Of a DNA stretch of 64,000 bases, positions 34,613 through 45,649 are shown in pieces (within the stretch, counting starts at the first letter, position 1; each line of letters begins with the position of its first letter). Below the pieces are notes generated by a model. It had not been told where the DNA came from. It saw only the letters and a program-made list of their open reading frames with translations, and searched no databases. The DNA lies in contig OX442420.1 in NCBI GenBank assembly GCA_949361645.1, forward strand, positions 342,064 to 406,063, in the 5' to 3' direction. A program made the translations under genes and the position numbers. The DNA comes from Spongilla lacustris. Lineage: Eukaryota; Porifera; Demospongiae; Spongillida; Spongillidae.

Positions 34613-34752
34613 TTTTTCACTTTTATATTTCGCTGCCGCTAGTCCCACCATGCTCTTGGTGTGCCTTGCCCACCGCGTATCGTTGGTGGGGGAATAGAAA
34701 CGCTGGTGGGGTGTGATTTAAGTGGGCTGTACCCACCGCGTTTTTTACAGTG

Positions 34753-37717
34753 TGCCCTATCAGTGGTAGATGACAATAGGGACGAAATTGAGGGGTGCAC
34801 CATCCCCACATTTGATGATCATGCAAATGTTGAATTTCCAGAGTTCATTAAACCCTGCTTCAACTCTACAGTAGAAGAGTTCAAAGATCTATTCATCACG
34901 ACACCTGGTACAACTAACATTGCGTGCCATAAAATTACCACCAATGGACCACCAGTTAGAGTTCCACCTCGAAGAATCCCGGCACACTTTAGAACAGAAG
35001 TTGAAAGCCAGATCCAGCACATGCTCCAGAAAGGAATTATCGTAGAGAGTAGCAGTTCATGGATGGCACCAGCTGTCTATGTCAGGAAGAAAACTGGGGA
35101 ATTACGTCTCTGTGTGGATTATCGGGAATTGAACAAGCGAACTCACAAAGATGCTTATCCACTGCCTCTTGTGGATGAAGTCCAGGATCGCCTTTCTGGT
35201 TCAGTGATCTTTAGCAAGTTAGACCTGCAGAGTGGCTACTGGCAAGTTCCAGTAGATCATGTAGACCAGGAGAAAACTGCTTTCTGCCCAGGTCCAGGGA
35301 TGGGATTGTTTCAGTTTACCAGGATGCCCTTTGGGTTAAGTGGAGCCCCAAGTTCATTTCAACGCCTAATGAATATCATCATGCGAGGTCTTCCATTTGT
35401 CTCAACTTACATTGATGATGTTTTAATTCACTCTGAAAGTGAGGAGTTACATAAAGGTCACTTACAGGAGGTATTCAAACGACTGAGACAAGCTGGATTA
35501 ACACTCCGGGGTGTCAAATGTCAAATCGGGATGTCACAAGTGACGTACCTAGGACATGTATTTTCAGGAAATGGAATGACTCCGGATGGCAGCAAGATTC
35601 AGGCAGTAACAGAGTGGCCAAAACCAGTGAATGCTGGAGACGTACGACAGTTTTTGGGGCTTGCTTCATATTACCGGCGATACATTAATTGTTTTGCTGA
35701 CCTTGCTGCCCCACTCCATCAGTTAACACACAACAATGCCGAGTTTCAGTGGACAGAGGAGTGCAACAAGGCATTTGAGTCTATAAAGAAACGGTTAACT
35801 GAAGCTCCTGTCCTGGCATTTCCTCGTTTTGATAGGCAAGCAGGTCCAATGGTCTTGCAGACTGATGCAAGTGGTGTGGGACTGGGTGCTGTATTGGAGC
35901 AGGAGGGACATGTGGTTGGCTATGCCAGTCGCATACTGTCGAGATCTGAGTTCAATTACAGCGTCATACAGAGAGAGTGCTTGGCTATAGTCTGGGGAAT
36001 GAAGCAGTTCCGTCACTACCTTTTAGGACGACCGTTCCAGTTAATGACAGATCATGCACCACTACAGTGGCTGGCTGAGCAGAAGTCAGAAGGTCTTCTT
36101 TGTCGGTGGGCTCTTGCTGTTCAGGAATATGACTTCTCTATTGTATACCGAAAGGGAGTGTCGAATGGCAATGCTGATGCTTTATCGCGAAGAAAGGATA
36201 CTATACCTTACACTGTTCACTCAGCACTCACCACTCTTCACTCAGGTTTGGCAATTGAGGATGTCAGACAAGCACAGCAGAAGGATGCTATGATACAGAC
36301 GTTGAAAAACGCACTGGAGATGTCACGTCGTCCACAAGCAAAACAGGAGTGGAGAAAGCAACCACTAAGAAGGTTTCTACAACTTTGGTCACAGTTGGTC
36401 GTTCATGAAGGCATCGTGTGCAGGAACTATAGACCAGGGCCTACCTGTGAACCTATCATGGTACCTATCCTCCCTAGCTCTATGCACTGTCAGGTATTGA
36501 GGGACTGTCACAATGCGCCATCGGCAGGTCACTTGGGAACACAAAAGACACTAGAAAGAGTACGCCAGGAGGCATACTGGGCAAACATGGCTCGTGATGT
36601 GGAAACGCATTGCAGGGAATGTGAAGAGTGTCAAAAGTCCAAGCTCCCTATACCAACTCGGGCACCACTTGTAAATGTTCCTATTGGTAGACCATGGCAA
36701 ATGGTTGCCATTGATATTCTCGAAGTACCCCTGTCTAACAGGAACAATTGCTACCTACTTGTAGTGCAGGATTATTTCACAAAATGGCCTGAGGCAATTC
36801 CCATACCTGACCAGACAGCAGCAAGAATTACAAAGGAAATGGTTAAACTGTTTTGCACATATGGAATCCCAGACATCGTCCATTCTGATCAGGGGCGGAA
36901 CTTCGAAAGCACCATTTTTCGCCAAACTCTAGAAGCATTTGGTATCAAAAAGAGTCACACAACTGCCTACCACCCTGAAGGGGATGGAATGGTTGAACGT
37001 CTAAACAGATCCTTGCTGCAGCTACTCAGGACATATGCACAAAGGCAGGACTTACCTTTGGTATTGTATGCATATCGAACTGCTACACACAGTTCAACTG
37101 GGACATCACCCTTCCAACTAATGTATGGTAGACAGCCAAAACCTAGCACATTTTCTTCCTTTACTGGGTATGATACACTGCAGTATCAAGGAACCCTTCA
37201 AGCAAAACTAGCTGAACTCCAGGATTTCGTAGAGGCACATATTGTGGAGACTGCAAAGTGCCACAAGGGTACTTATGACCAAAATTCTGCAGAACGAAGT
37301 TTTAAGGTTGGAGATTTAGTGTGGCTGTCCATTCCAACAGCAGGAAAGCTGGACCCACGATGGGAAGGGAAATGGAAAGTGAAAAGCATAAAGTCTCCGG
37401 TTACTATGGAGATCACAGATGGTAAAAGGACTAAAGTTGTACATGTAAATCGCCTACAACCTCGTATCCAACCATCAGTTGAGGAAGATGTGAACAGTGG
37501 TGCACAGCATACACAGAGGGTTGAGCCACGTCACCATGTGCAGTGGGAAGCTCCGCATGTTGAGCACCTTGATTTTGGGAGCCCACCACCAGTAGCAAAC
37601 CCACCAACACTGCCTCCCCTACCAATTCAGGATCCACAGGAACAGCCAGGCACTATAGAACAGACCACCCGGAGGTATCCAGAGCGAAACAACAGACGCC
37701 CACCTGATAGGTTGTAG
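34753..37717 (+). CDS. pol: Gypsy pol, 3' part: reverse transcriptase, RNase H, integrase
   Basis: Open from the CACTA-like junction to the stop at 37715-37717. RT: L-C-V-D-Y-R-E-L-N, F-S-K-L-D-L-Q-S-G-Y, and the catalytic Y-I-D-D at about 35408-35419. RNase H: T-D-A-S-G-V-G-L-G-A-V-L. Integrase: HHCC zinc domain (H..H..C-R-E-C-E-E-C), then the DDE core with D in V-A-I-D-I-L, D in H-S-D-Q-G-R and E in M-V-E-R-L-N. The C-terminal tail is proline-rich with no chromodomain I can see. All catalytic residues are present. An upstream ATG frame at 34661 is CACTA-like end sequence and not part of the protein. Confidence 0.92.
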
Positions 37718-37756
37718 TCAAAGCTCGAGTCGAGCTTTAAAACAGAGAGGGACGAA

Positions 37757-37848
37757 TGTAGTACATGCGCATTGATTGGTATTGGTGTATGTTGTAATGG
37801 GTGGGCACGTGAGCACGAGAGGTTTTTTGGATTAAGACTAATATTACA
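37757..37848 (+). repeat. 3' LTR of the Gypsy element (92 bp)
   Basis: Direct repeat of 24757-24848 with the same TG...CA ends. Followed by the CAAG target duplication at 37849-37852. Confidence 0.9.
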
Positions 37849-38582
37849 CAAGCATAGATTGAAGACATTACGTAACGGGATTGGAAACGCTATATCTAAT
37901 GCCATAGAGTCGCGTGTTCCATCATCGTTTCGCATGAATCTAATTAAGTTCACGTGGGCTTTCTTGGAGTGATACTGAAGAATCGGGTAAAGACGAAGAC
38001 ATCAGAAGGTAAAATAGCCAGATCACGATTACCTAATGTTTCGAGATGGTTTCTAACTCTTTTGGTTAGTTCACACAAAATATATCTTAAGCTTTAGAAT
38101 GCGTTTGATCACAATAACTAGTCGATCAAGCGTTGCCACAGAGAAGGGAAATTTTGAGGACAATTGCCGTGGCAACATGCAGCATGTTCAAGCGACGAAA
38201 CATACCTCTTGAAAACGCTCAATGAGTGAAGCGTGGCGTAGTGCTACTTGGAAGAAAATAAGTCCTATCGCTTTAAAGATACATAGCGTCAAACACACAA
38301 ATATACCTAAAATACCTTCCGCACCAGGCAAATTGTTGTTCCATGATGGTCGATGAGCTTGGCTTCAAAGTTGGTTTTTCAAAAAGAACGAAGGCCAATA
38401 GGTGGTGTAGGGGGGGTTTTGAAGCTTTCTGTACGAACAGAAGCGTACTTACAGCCAGGGTTGCCGAAAGTCAGGCCGGGGTCCGGCCTGTGACCGGCCG
38501 GCCTGACAGCCCCGGCCTGTCAGGTCGGCCTGCCAGGTCGGATAAATTGAGGTTATTAATCAATTTATTAAAAATTCATGGC

Positions 38583-38750
38583 TACATTATAAACAATTTA
38601 TTAAAAATTCATACTTCTTCAGCTCCATCCGAGCGGATGTTTTCGCGAGCTAAGCTGATTCAACAGCGCCAGAGATGGAACCTTCTCCCTCAACGTTTGG
38701 AGGCATGTGTCATGCTGAAGCACAATGCATGGTTAATTACAAGTATTTAG
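38583..38750 (+). pseudogene. hAT transposase C-terminal (dimerisation) remnant
   Basis: About 45 codons ending in a stop at 38748-38750. They show T-S-S-A-P-S-E-R-M-F-S-R-A, the signature of the hAT dimerisation region, then R-L-E-A-C-V-M-L-K-H-N. The catalytic core is absent. The frame extends upstream through GGCCTG repeats, which is not meaningful coding. Confidence 0.75.
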
Positions 38751-38810
38751 ATAGCAAGCGCGCTGTTTGCATCACTGCATGCTATGTATCTCAGACTCAG
38801 TTTCTGTATC

Positions 38811-39167
38811 TGTAGGAGTAATCAAATCGCTTCAAATTCGGTTTGTAGATAGAGAGGTCCTATACCTATCGATTTGTTCTGTTCGTTAATTTTTATGCCC
38901 TCCGTTACGGAGATATAGTTGAACAAACTATACGTGCTCATTTTCCCGCTCGATTCGCACCGATGATTTGGACAAATCGCGTCCGGCTCCCGCTCAAAGT
39001 ATGGGAGGTGGTGATTATATCATTGCCGCGTATCGAGCGGGAAAAAGTGCACGTATAGTTTGTTCAACTATATCTCCGTAACGAAATAAACGAAGAGAAC
39101 AAATCGATATAGATATAGGACCTCTCTACCTACAAACCGAATTTGAAGCGATTTGATTACTCCTACA
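38811..39167. repeat. Large palindrome of 357 bp inside the hAT derivative
   Basis: About 145-bp arms: 38811-38956 (TGTAGGAGTAATCAAATCGC onward) pair with 39023-39167 at high identity around a loop of about 65 bp. It may be a foldback MITE inserted in the hAT copy. Confidence 0.75.
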
Positions 39168-40228
39168 GAAAGTTATGTTGGGTTTGAACCTGGTGGGGTA
39201 TCGAACATTGCAATGATGGTACTGAGCAAGTGCAAGACACAAAAATGTACACGTATTTTACCCTAGGGCAATGGTGTAGTATGAAGTGTTGAAAATAGGA
39301 AGTCGATAGCCTTTATTGTTCACGATTATGTTATAATGTTATAAAACATAGGAAGTTATCTCGGAAACTGTCCCATATATAGCTATAGACATCGCGAAAT
39401 GAATTTATAATAAGTGGGTGGATCCCGGCCTGCCGGCCTGTCAGGTCACGGTCCGGCCTGCCAGGCCAAGCTAAATGTCCGGCCTGGCAGGCCGACCTGG
39501 CAGGCCGGACTGGCCTTCGGCAACCCTGCTTACAGCCCTGTATATGTGATTAAAAATTAGGACATGTTTCGAGGATGATTGTCAAGGAAACGCAAGTTTG
39601 AGCGCAAACCGCGCCAATGCAGTAAACTCACTGTCTCCATTGGGATTGACATTTGGAAGAATACCAGGAGGGCCCATCTGCAGCAGCAACTGAGTGAAGT
39701 AACTGTTGTGCAGACACTTCTTCTTCCAGGTAATTGAGTTATGCTAGTTGCAGTACATGAACAATACAAGTTCATTTGGTATGAACTCAGGTATGAACTC
39801 CAGCACAATACTGGTGTGTTTGCAGGCAAAGCATGCATGCTTGCAGCCTTACAACAAGTACATGTGAAAACCAAGTTAGCTGTTCTCAGTTCATTGGACA
39901 TTGACTCCTTCCACCAGTCTCTTAAGGCTAATGATGTCCTAACTGTTGCACACGTGTACGTTGACTCAACTTTGAAAGCTGTGTCTGTCTGCACTGCCTC
40001 AACCGCAACCTTAAAATACTCTGCAGAACATTAGAAATACGACGCGTATGTATAATACTACTCTAGTTGATTAGTGGTCTTACGTTCTTTCAATGAATCC
40101 ATGATTCGCCTCTAAAACCGCTATACGCACGAGTAATGACGTCATACTAACGCGAAACATTGATAGTACCATAGCAATGTATAGCGTTTCCAATCCCGTT
40201 ACGTAAGGTCTTCAATCTATGATTCAAG

Positions 40229-40735
40229 ATATCCAGTGGCGTTAGAGCACTACAAAGAAGGCAATGCTTGCAATGTATATCCATGCCTAATGGTATATTA
40301 TATGTGTGAGAGAGGAGAAAATGTTAAGATGTCTAAGAAATCATCATAGCAGAGGGGAACCTGACAAGTGGCTGCATCTATCTCTTTTAAAACCTAAAAG
40401 GTAGAATGAAAGAAAGTTGGATCCTTGTACTGAGTGAAAAGTAACTTAGCCTTCCTTATGTTTATATTCCATGCTTGCAAATCAAGCTTCACTGACATAT
40501 CATTCATATCACTAGTGACAGGGCCTTATCAACTTTGTATGCAGTGCAATACTAATCCCGCTGCTATTGGGCTTAATTGTAATGATAAATAAGCATGGTT
40601 GACCAATGCAGCCATGTGATTATTTTGGAGTTGCCTTCCATATCATTGTATATCACAGAAAGAGAATAACTTGAAGTTTTTTTTGTTGCTGACAAATGGG
40701 GGCTGCACTTTCTAATTAAAATAATAATGAAACCG
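40229..40735. other. No gene seen
   Basis: Unremarkable AT-rich sequence between the nested transposons and the retroelement fragment. Confidence 0.5.
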
Positions 40736-42740
40736 TCCAGCTGTGTTGCAGGCCGTGCACATCATCGAACAGATGGGACCTTCTCTGGGCCTGCATATCA
40801 ATTTTGCCAAATGTGAGCTCTTCAGCAGTAAAGGCAACGCCTCTTTCCCACCAGCTGTGAAGTGCTCGCTTCTACCAAACCTAGACATTCTTGGTGCCCC
40901 TGTTGGCGACTACTTACACTGTTCCAGATTTATCGCTAACAAGTGTGTTGAATCCAAGAAATTGCTCTCAAGTCTGGTAGATGTGGCGGGAGTTGATCTC
41001 CAGGTGGCCTTCACGTTGCTGCGCATGTGTGGAGGTTTTTGCAAGATGGTTCATCTGACTAGGGTCACTCCTCCTAGTGTGGCTTCGGATGCCCTTGCAG
41101 GGGCGGATTTAGGGGGGGGGGGGGGTCCCTTTACTATATAAAGAGTGACGTAATGCATAAGAATGACGTAATACATACTGGAATCTATGCAACGTTCTGC
41201 ATGCAACGTTCTGCATGTTACCGTCCTTGGATTTGCAGGCTTGCACATCGTTCTAGCCAAGCGGGATCTAGATCGATCTAGCTAAATCCTCCTATTAACG
41301 AAATTTAATTTTGCATGTCAGTCATGGCATGTGTGGTTAATTAGTATTTAATCGCGCGATCGCGATCGAATGGTGCGTGTGAGCAGGAATTGAGGTAAGC
41401 GATCAAAAGAAAACAAACTAAAAGTACTAATACTATCATGAACTGGTGCTGGCTCTAATAATCCGCATGATGTTTGTATTGGAAATCACTGTGAATTTCA
41501 TGCTAAATAAACGCAAAAGCCACTGGGGGAGCTAGCAGCGCTCCCCCAGACCCCCTTGCTGTCACGGGAGGGGCACGCCCCCTCCCCCAGTTGTGAATAT
41601 ATTTATTGGACACCCCCCCCCCCCCCCCCCCGTTCCCAAAACCTTGGATCCGCCCCTGCCTTGTGTCCTTCGATGAAGATGTGAGGCAGTGTTTTGTGCT
41701 CTGCTCAGCCATTGAAGTATCAGACAGTGCCTGGAAACAGGCTCAGCTTGGTTTGAGGTTTGGGGGCTTAGGCCTTCGTTCTCTTTCTTGCCATGCAGCT
41801 GCTGCCTTCATTGCCTCACTTTCGTCATCAGGCCTGGGCCTTTCCAACAATCGCCATCTTCAGCAGGCAGTCGTAGCTTATAACTCCAAGGTTTCCTTAC
41901 ACCACACAATTACAGCTGAGTCTGCTCTTGCTTCTCCCACTCCTCAGAGAGAGCTGTCCAGCAGAATTGATGTAAATCAGTTCAAATCTTTGTTGGAGGC
42001 ATCTTCCCCAGCAAACAAAGCCCGACTTCTGTCCGCTTCAGCCCCTCATGCAGCTTCATGGCTGTCAGTGGTCCCCTCCATGGGCTTAGGCCTACACATG
42101 GAGTGCAATGAGTTCCAGACTGCAGTGAGGTGGTGGCTAGGTGTAGGCGTTGGTGGGACTGTGTGCCCCCTTTGCACAGATGTTGCCCTTGATCCCTTGG
42201 GTCACCACGCTGTAACCTGCAGGCATGGGGGAGATGTGGTGGTGAGGCACAATCACTTGCGTGATGTTGTTGTGGACTTCTGTCGACGAGCTCATTTGAG
42301 TGTGAGCATAGAGAAGGGTCATGGTCTTACCAGAGATCACAGCCACTCCAGACCTGCAGATGTGCTCATAGCTGGGTGGGACAGGGGTAAGCCTGCAGCA
42401 TTTGATGTCACGGTAGCATCGCCACTCTGCCCAGCCATATTGATGGACTCTAGTCGAATGTTTGGTGCAGCATATGCTGCTGCAGAGGCCCGGAAGATAC
42501 TAACTAATGGTCCCAAATGTCAGGAGTTGGGGTGGACATGCATTCCACTGGCTGTCAAGACCTTCTGAAATTGGGGTAAGGAGCCTCATCTAACTTTTCT
42601 AGGTTGGCATCCCACCTTTCAATCATCTTGTCCTCTCCCAAACCTTGTGTCTTGGCGGATATTTACAGCAGGCTGAACATGACTTTGGTCAAATCCATTG
42701 CCAGAGCCATCTTGGCAAGGGAGCTCCTGCCCTCATGACT
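40736..42740 (+). pseudogene. Non-LTR retrotransposon 3' half: RT thumb, CCHC, restriction-like endonuclease (family 1)
   Basis: 40743-41097 has G-L-H-I-N-F-A-K-C-E-L-F, the end of an RT fingers/palm-to-thumb region. After a MITE (41098-41658) the frame resumes with F-D-E-D-V-R-Q-C-F and R-x-G-G-L-G-L-R-S. It continues to a zinc-finger region (C-P-L-C...H-x4-C, about 42163-42213) and an endonuclease-like R-P-A-D-V-L...A-A-F-D-V-T-V-A-S-P-L. Removing the MITE and one CCTTG copy restores the frame. Past the stop at 42566 the tail continues in shifted frames to a final S-C-P-like end. AAT repeats follow (42771-42790). The copy is 5'-truncated and mutated, so not functional. Confidence 0.75.
41098..41658. 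mobile_element. MITE with hAT-like termini CAGGGGCGGA, inserted in the RT frame
   Basis: CAGGGGCGGATTTAGG at the left and CCTTGGATCCGCCCCTG at the right are inverted. CCTTG flanks both sides (41093-41097, 41659-41663). Long G and C runs sit just inside each end. No coding content; the minus frame at 41503-41712 is C/G-run noise. Termini resemble hAT MITEs, but the visible duplication is 5 rather than 8 bp. Confidence 0.75.
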
Positions 42741-42994
42741 AGTGTAGAATTACTATAGGTGTAGTTTGTAATAATAATAATAATAATAATATTACTGTAG
42801 GTGGTAGCATATTAATAATGTTTTCCATTCGTGTATTCTCCTGTATCTTGTAATAAATGTAATACAAACTAAAAATAAATAATAGATAAAACAAATTTGC
42901 AACTCACATGGTAACCATTATATTGATACATATTCCGGCTATTTACATTGTACAATTTCTTTATTACTATTAAAGATAAGCAAAGGTAGCTGTC

Positions 42995-43090
42995 CTCAAT
43001 AGCCTGTATGGCAGGCTAAATCTCAATCTAGTTAAAGCAAATGCCACTGCAATGCTGTCTAGATGCTTTGCCTCGGACATGTACACTGTT
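42995..43090 (+). pseudogene. Short family 1 retroelement tail
   Basis: Encodes a scrap with S-L-Y-G-R-L-N-L-N-L-V-K-A-N-A-T-A-M-L-S-R, the terminal block of the family. Nothing upstream is attached. It follows AT-rich sequence. Confidence 0.5.
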
Positions 43091-43318
43091 TAGATTAGGT
43101 AGTTACATATATATAATTATGATATTCATGTTATCCTGTAAATGATATTGCATGCGCGCAAAATATAAAAAATTCATTAACGATAATCTAATTCTTTTAT
43201 TATTACCACGTATTACACACATGTAACATGTACAACTTAAACACCACACTTCACAAGATCAAACACATATATACTCTAGATAGAATGGCCCTGGAATTGG
43301 CTCTTATCAGGGTCAAGT

Positions 43319-43913
43319 TCAATCTGCCATAGATCTGGTTGTTTGGATGGACTTAGGCTGCCCCAGTCTACTGGCTAGTCTTCTGGCAAGTCTAGAGAGA
43401 CTACGTTGAGCTTCTGGTCCCCAACTTCCAAAGGACTCTACCACCAGAGGGATGCAAACCCAACCTAACTCTCCACATTTTGCATCGTTACTATGGTGCT
43501 TCCTCTGTTCTGCCTGCATTGCTGCTGAGCTCGATATCACACACGCTACTTGGAGGGTTTCGGAATTAAGCGGGGATGTGACACAAAAATCAAATGCAGC
43601 AGGCTTGCCCAACTCCCAGTTAGGGATGAGGACATCAGCAGGATGTGTTTGTTGAGCTTCATGACCCAGACCGCTTCCAGCTTCAAGCTGTGCACCCAAG
43701 CATGCGCATGCTTGGGTGCACAGCTTGAAGCTGGAAGTTGACAGAACTCGAAAAGGGTGTCTCGGATTCTGTTGTGGCGGGAAACCACATCAGAGCCATT
43801 TTTACATGACAGAGCATGGTGACCAAAGTGAGGGACATGCATTGGGGACAAAGCTGACCTTGACTCACAGGAAGGCCTAACCACCAATTAGTGGCAGCTT
43901 GAAACTCAGACAC
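43319..43913 (-). pseudogene. Non-LTR retrotransposon endonuclease fragment, family 1, with internal snapback
   Basis: Minus strand reads R-H-N-R-I-R-D-T-L-F-E-F (43800 region), H-P-A-D-V-L-I-P-N-W-E-L-G-K-P-A-A-F-D, then E-L-G-W-V-C-I-P-L-V-V-E-S-F-G-S-W-G and S-R-L-A-R-R-L-A. It breaks frame at 43674-43737, where a perfect 64-bp palindrome interrupts it, and is truncated at both ends. Confidence 0.65.
43674..43737. repeat. Perfect 64-bp palindrome
   Basis: CTTCCAGCTTCAAGCTGTGC through CCCAAGCATGC is followed without a spacer by its exact reverse complement. The left or right half alone is normal retroelement coding sequence, so the other half is an inverted duplication. Confidence 0.95.
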
Positions 43914-43916
43914 AAG

Positions 43917-44224
43917 AAAAAGTTATAAACGTCCAGCCTGGATTTTTTAGGCTGGTTTTTAACAAAAACCCATCCTAATAGCGTAAAAATCATCCTGGGA
44001 TTGAACGTCCAGGGTGGGAATTGTGTAAAATCCATGTTGTTCTACCCATGTTGAATATGAATATGATTATAAACCTCAACATGGTTTTTGTTCGACAGAA
44101 CCAGGGTAGAACCATATCTATTCCCACCCTGGACGCTCAATCCCAGGATGGTTTTGAAGCTATTTGCTTCATTCCAGGATGGGTTTTTGTTAAAAAACTA
44201 GCAGGCTGGACGTTTAAAACTTTT
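43917..44224. mobile_element. MITE with long inverted termini (about 100 bp each)
   Basis: AAACGTCCAGCCTG and AACAAAAACCCATCCT with further shared blocks run inward from both ends in inverted orientation. Ends read AAAAGTT.../...AACTTTT. The frame at 44021-44239 is incidental. Confidence 0.75.
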
Positions 44225-45640
44225 CCCTGTGAGAGGTGAAGATTGAGCCTTGGGGAAGGTGTAACAGATAGCCAAGCTGATGCACTAGTGAGGCGAGGAA
44301 ATTTAAAGCAAGTGAGCCCTATCTGGCAGTGAAACGTTAGCAAATAGCTTGGTAAATTGCTGATCCTCCAATTAAGCAGATAAATATAATACTATTATTA
44401 TTACCTGGTTAAGAACCGCTTTTTTTTTGACAAATATTGCGTGGATGCATCAAAGGTTTTTAAAAAGAATCATGTTTTGATTGTGTTCACTAAAAGCAAA
44501 AAAAAAAACACAAACGTGTTGAATCAAGTTCCACAATTGTAAATGCAAACTTCTTTGGTATCCTGGACAAGACCTGTTGTGCTCCAATCACTCGCGGAAA
44601 TAATCGTTGATAAACTGCATGTTTGCATTAATGAAAACACTGGAAATCCGGATCCGGACTTTGTTTCAGACACGTGGTGAATTATTTCAGGCGGGGACCA
44701 TAACCAACGTTTGATCTACTAATATTGTCAGCATCGAGAGAGTGTAGCGTGCTCCTGACCGGTGCAAGTTATGGCATTCAAACAACCACCGGACAGTCTG
44801 GGTGCATTTTGAGTGGAACGTTGGTGCAGGTCGTAGCTTATACTAGAAAGCAATTTTGTTCTGGCGCTCGCTCTAACCTGCGACAGGTGGAGCATTCGAA
44901 GGTAAAGACTAGAGAAAGCATAGATAAGGCATACGTATAAGCTTTGTAAACATAGCAGATGGACTTCTACTTAATTCTCACCCATATCTCTCTCAATCTC
45001 ATACATGTATGTGTTACCCAGCCCCCTTTCTCAAGCAATGGTGGAAGGACATTCAATCAAGAAGAGGCAGCTGGATCAAAAACCATTTTGTGAGTGCTCT
45101 TTTACTGATCATAGGAAAAGGAGGTACATTACAGCAGCACATCTATTGTTTGAGCCACACACACACACACAAACACATGTACACTTGATTATGAAAGTTA
45201 CATTTAGATGTAGGGCTCTTGTTAACTTTTTAACCTGTACTGACAAACTCCTAAATTTTCATGTTACATATAAAATTACCCTGACATTTCAATAGCATAT
45301 GCACTAACTAGAGAGGTAATAGGAAAAGGAGTCTAGCCTTCATTAAATTTGATATCTGAGCTTCACTAACAGCTAACCATTTGGAACCCCTTTTATTATT
45401 AAAGTAGAGAGCTGTGCCTGATGAAATTGAAAGTCATATTTATAAATATTGAATCCTTTTCCTAGTACTAGCATAACCATTGACAATCCCCCTAGTCCTA
45501 CAAGTGTACATGTACCAGTACTTTGGCCATTTACCCACAGAACAGATAAAGATGTTTTGATAAGGCAATGGTAATCCCCTCCTATGTCTGGTGGGAGGAT
45601 CTGATTGCTTATCTAATAACCACTAGAGTATCAGTCTTGC
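44225..45640. other. Interval without a supported gene
   Basis: Short frames at 44725-44940 and 45005-45295 have no recognisable domain and no clear splice partners. A CA run lies at about 45158-45172. Confidence 0.4.
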
Positions 45641-45649
45641 GTTACACCT

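Larger units (their letters stand above)
26113..34752 (+). mobile_element. CACTA-like (EnSpm-type) DNA transposon, 8.6 kb
   Basis: Termini are CACTGTAAAAAA (26113) and the complement TTTTTTACAGTG (ending 34752), with TG on both sides (26111-26112, 34753-34754). Subterminal GGTGG / CCCACC motifs recur at both ends. Inside are two divergent multi-exon genes: a C2H2-finger transposase (plus) and an accessory protein (minus). Terminal CACTG and a 2-bp duplication suit the CACTA superfamily. Its protein resembles the animal elements with a paired SAMD3-like accessory frame more than plant tnp2. Confidence 0.8.
24757..37848 (+). mobile_element. Gypsy (Ty3-type) LTR retrotransposon, split by a CACTA-like element
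   Basis: Two 92-bp LTRs, primer-binding-like site, gag, protease, RT/RNase H, integrase and a purine-rich run (about 37742-37756) before the 3' LTR. Target duplication CAAG. Net length without the insertion is about 4.45 kb. Reading frames are otherwise open, and both LTRs match over their length as far as I can compare by eye, so the copy looks young. Confidence 0.9.
38456..39528. mobile_element. hAT-type element derivative, perfect 8-bp target duplication
   Basis: Termini CAGGGTTGCCGAAAGTCAGG and the complement CCTTCGGCAACCCTG. CTTACAGC flanks both sides (38448-38455, 39529-39536). Subterminal arrays of GGCCTG/CAGGCC occur at both ends. An 8-bp duplication and CAGGG termini are classic for hAT. 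At 1073 bp it is a deletion derivative. Confidence 0.88.
37853..40221. mobile_element. TIR DNA transposon of unknown superfamily, 7-bp target duplication
   Basis: CATAGATTGAAGACATTACG at 37853 matches the reverse complement of the end at 40221 over about 43 bp with one or two mismatches. ATTCAAG stands at the right end (40222-40228) and at the left before the Gypsy element (24750-24756), so the target duplication is at least 7 bp and the Gypsy element inserted precisely at the left end. The interior includes a hAT derivative and weak exon-like stretches (for example 39650-39730 and the frame 39741-40034). I recognise no transposase of its own. Confidence 0.65.

Noticed and set aside
34661..34752. 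N-terminal 31 codons of the long pol frame
   Set aside because: This part is the terminal sequence of the CACTA-like insertion, not Gypsy.
39557..39994. 145-codon minus-strand frame with many cysteines
   Set aside because: No recognisable domain; it overlaps plus-strand sequence that looks at least as exon-like.
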